Shown here: positions 63,765 to 64,000 of the stretch, piece after piece | Numbering within the stretch: position 1 is the first letter of the stretch | How the letters are laid out: each line of letters starts with the position of its first letter | DNA from: an uncultured Vampirovibrio sp. | GTDB lineage: Bacteria > Cyanobacteriota > Vampirovibrionia > Gastranaerophilales > Gastranaerophilaceae | Direction of reading: 5' to 3' | Assembly (NCBI GenBank): GCA_910577395.1 | Contig: CAJTLG010000004.1 | Coordinates: 62,001-126,000 of the forward strand | DNA length: 64,000 nucleotides | The notes under the pieces: generated by a model | Told to the model about the DNA's origin: nothing | Databases searched by the model: none | Seen by the model: only the letters and a program-made list of their open reading frames with translations | Position numbers and translations under genes: made by a program

Positions 63765-64000
63765 TTATATCCTTTCTTTTAAAAGTTCTTCTTTGGTTTT
63801 CAATCTGCCGCAGGATTTATCTTCATCGCAATAGCCAAGTCTTTGACATTTTGGCACAAGATACTCTGCAAGCCATGGTTCCGCTTTTATGACTTCATCG
63901 CACATTGCTTTAATCATTAAACGGATTTCAAGCTGTGCCCTTGTACATAATCTTAAGTTTGCAATATGGATAAGCTCTCTTAAATTTAAACTTGCAACAA
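63765..64000 (-). CDS. thyX: FAD-dependent thymidylate synthase ThyX, C-terminal part (runs off the window)
   Basis: 78 codons of the 3' end are present. Reading minus from 64000: VASLNLRELIHIANLRLCTR, then AQLEIRLMIKAMCDEV, and at the end PKCQRLGYCDEDKSCGR. The NLRLC-x-RAQ-x-EIR segment and the terminal Cys-rich KCxRLGYCxExKSCG tail are typical of ThyX, which makes dTMP from dUMP using FAD and methylene-THF. It is in the same tight series as prfA. Confidence 0.85.
   Translation of the reverse strand, partial: VASLNLRELIHIANLRLCTRAQLEIRLMIKAMCDEVIKAEPWLAEYLVPKCQRLGYCDEDKSCGRLKTKEELLKERI

Noticed and set aside
1..64000. CRISPR array
   Set aside because: No regularly spaced short repeats with unique spacers; the periodic pattern at 18-21 kb is RTX coding sequence.

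Overview
The window is AT-rich, densely coding bacterial DNA. It most resembles a host-associated, non-photosynthetic cyanobacterial relative of the Gastranaerophilales (Vampirovibrionia/Melainabacteria) type. This placement is inferred from several things seen together: a Gram-negative envelope toolkit (TolC, type I secretion, autotransporter, LrgAB), HEAT-repeat proteins, a Re-citrate/homocitrate-synthase-like enzyme, and many lineage-type small proteins with an N-terminal asparagine/phenylalanine/glycine motif (VNFG, VSFEG, SFGK). No rRNA is present to confirm it.

Layout. 1-10.8 kb is the late end of a prophage or phage remnant: a giant polyvalent protein with ADP-ribosyltransferase-like and zincin regions, a tail fibre, a lysis cassette (membrane protein plus amidase), and a divergent Xre switch. 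10.8-14.4 kb holds the first of three copies of a two-part gene module (a small NxxFxG protein followed by a ~660-720 aa protein), next to an Xre regulator whose upstream repeats overlap a consensus promoter for a probable small RNA. 14.4-28.9 kb is a self-contained secretion locus: glycosyltransferase, TolC, Kelch protein, 1734-aa RTX lipase-like protein, ABC exporter and HlyD in one minus-strand series, plus a DUF2971 gene. It is bracketed by two copies of a structured intergenic repeat. 29-31.6 kb is the second module copy. 31.6-34.1 kb is a four-gene phage-like tail-fibre cassette.

34.1-39.4 kb carries a histidine kinase, an EF-hand-like protein and a Pmp-like autotransporter. 39.5-42.7 kb is the third module copy, with two tandem small genes that share a 212-bp identical block and then diverge. 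42.7-49.0 kb is a Shango-type anti-phage island (TerB protein, BrxD-like ATPase, Lhr-like helicase) enclosed exactly by a 34-bp perfect direct repeat, with tRNA-Asp just outside.

49.1-64 kb is housekeeping: tRNA-Asp, rpmA, rplU, fumarase, an orphan kinase, pgi, a class III Fic protein, lrgAB, miaB, a citrate/homocitrate-synthase-like gene, HEAT and lytic transglycosylase genes, prfA, and the 3' end of thyX at the right edge.

The most promising undescribed system is the thrice-repeated NxxFxG small-protein/large-protein module. All three copies keep the same gene order and have related upstream promoter blocks. Functions are assigned from sequence reading alone; no database search was run.
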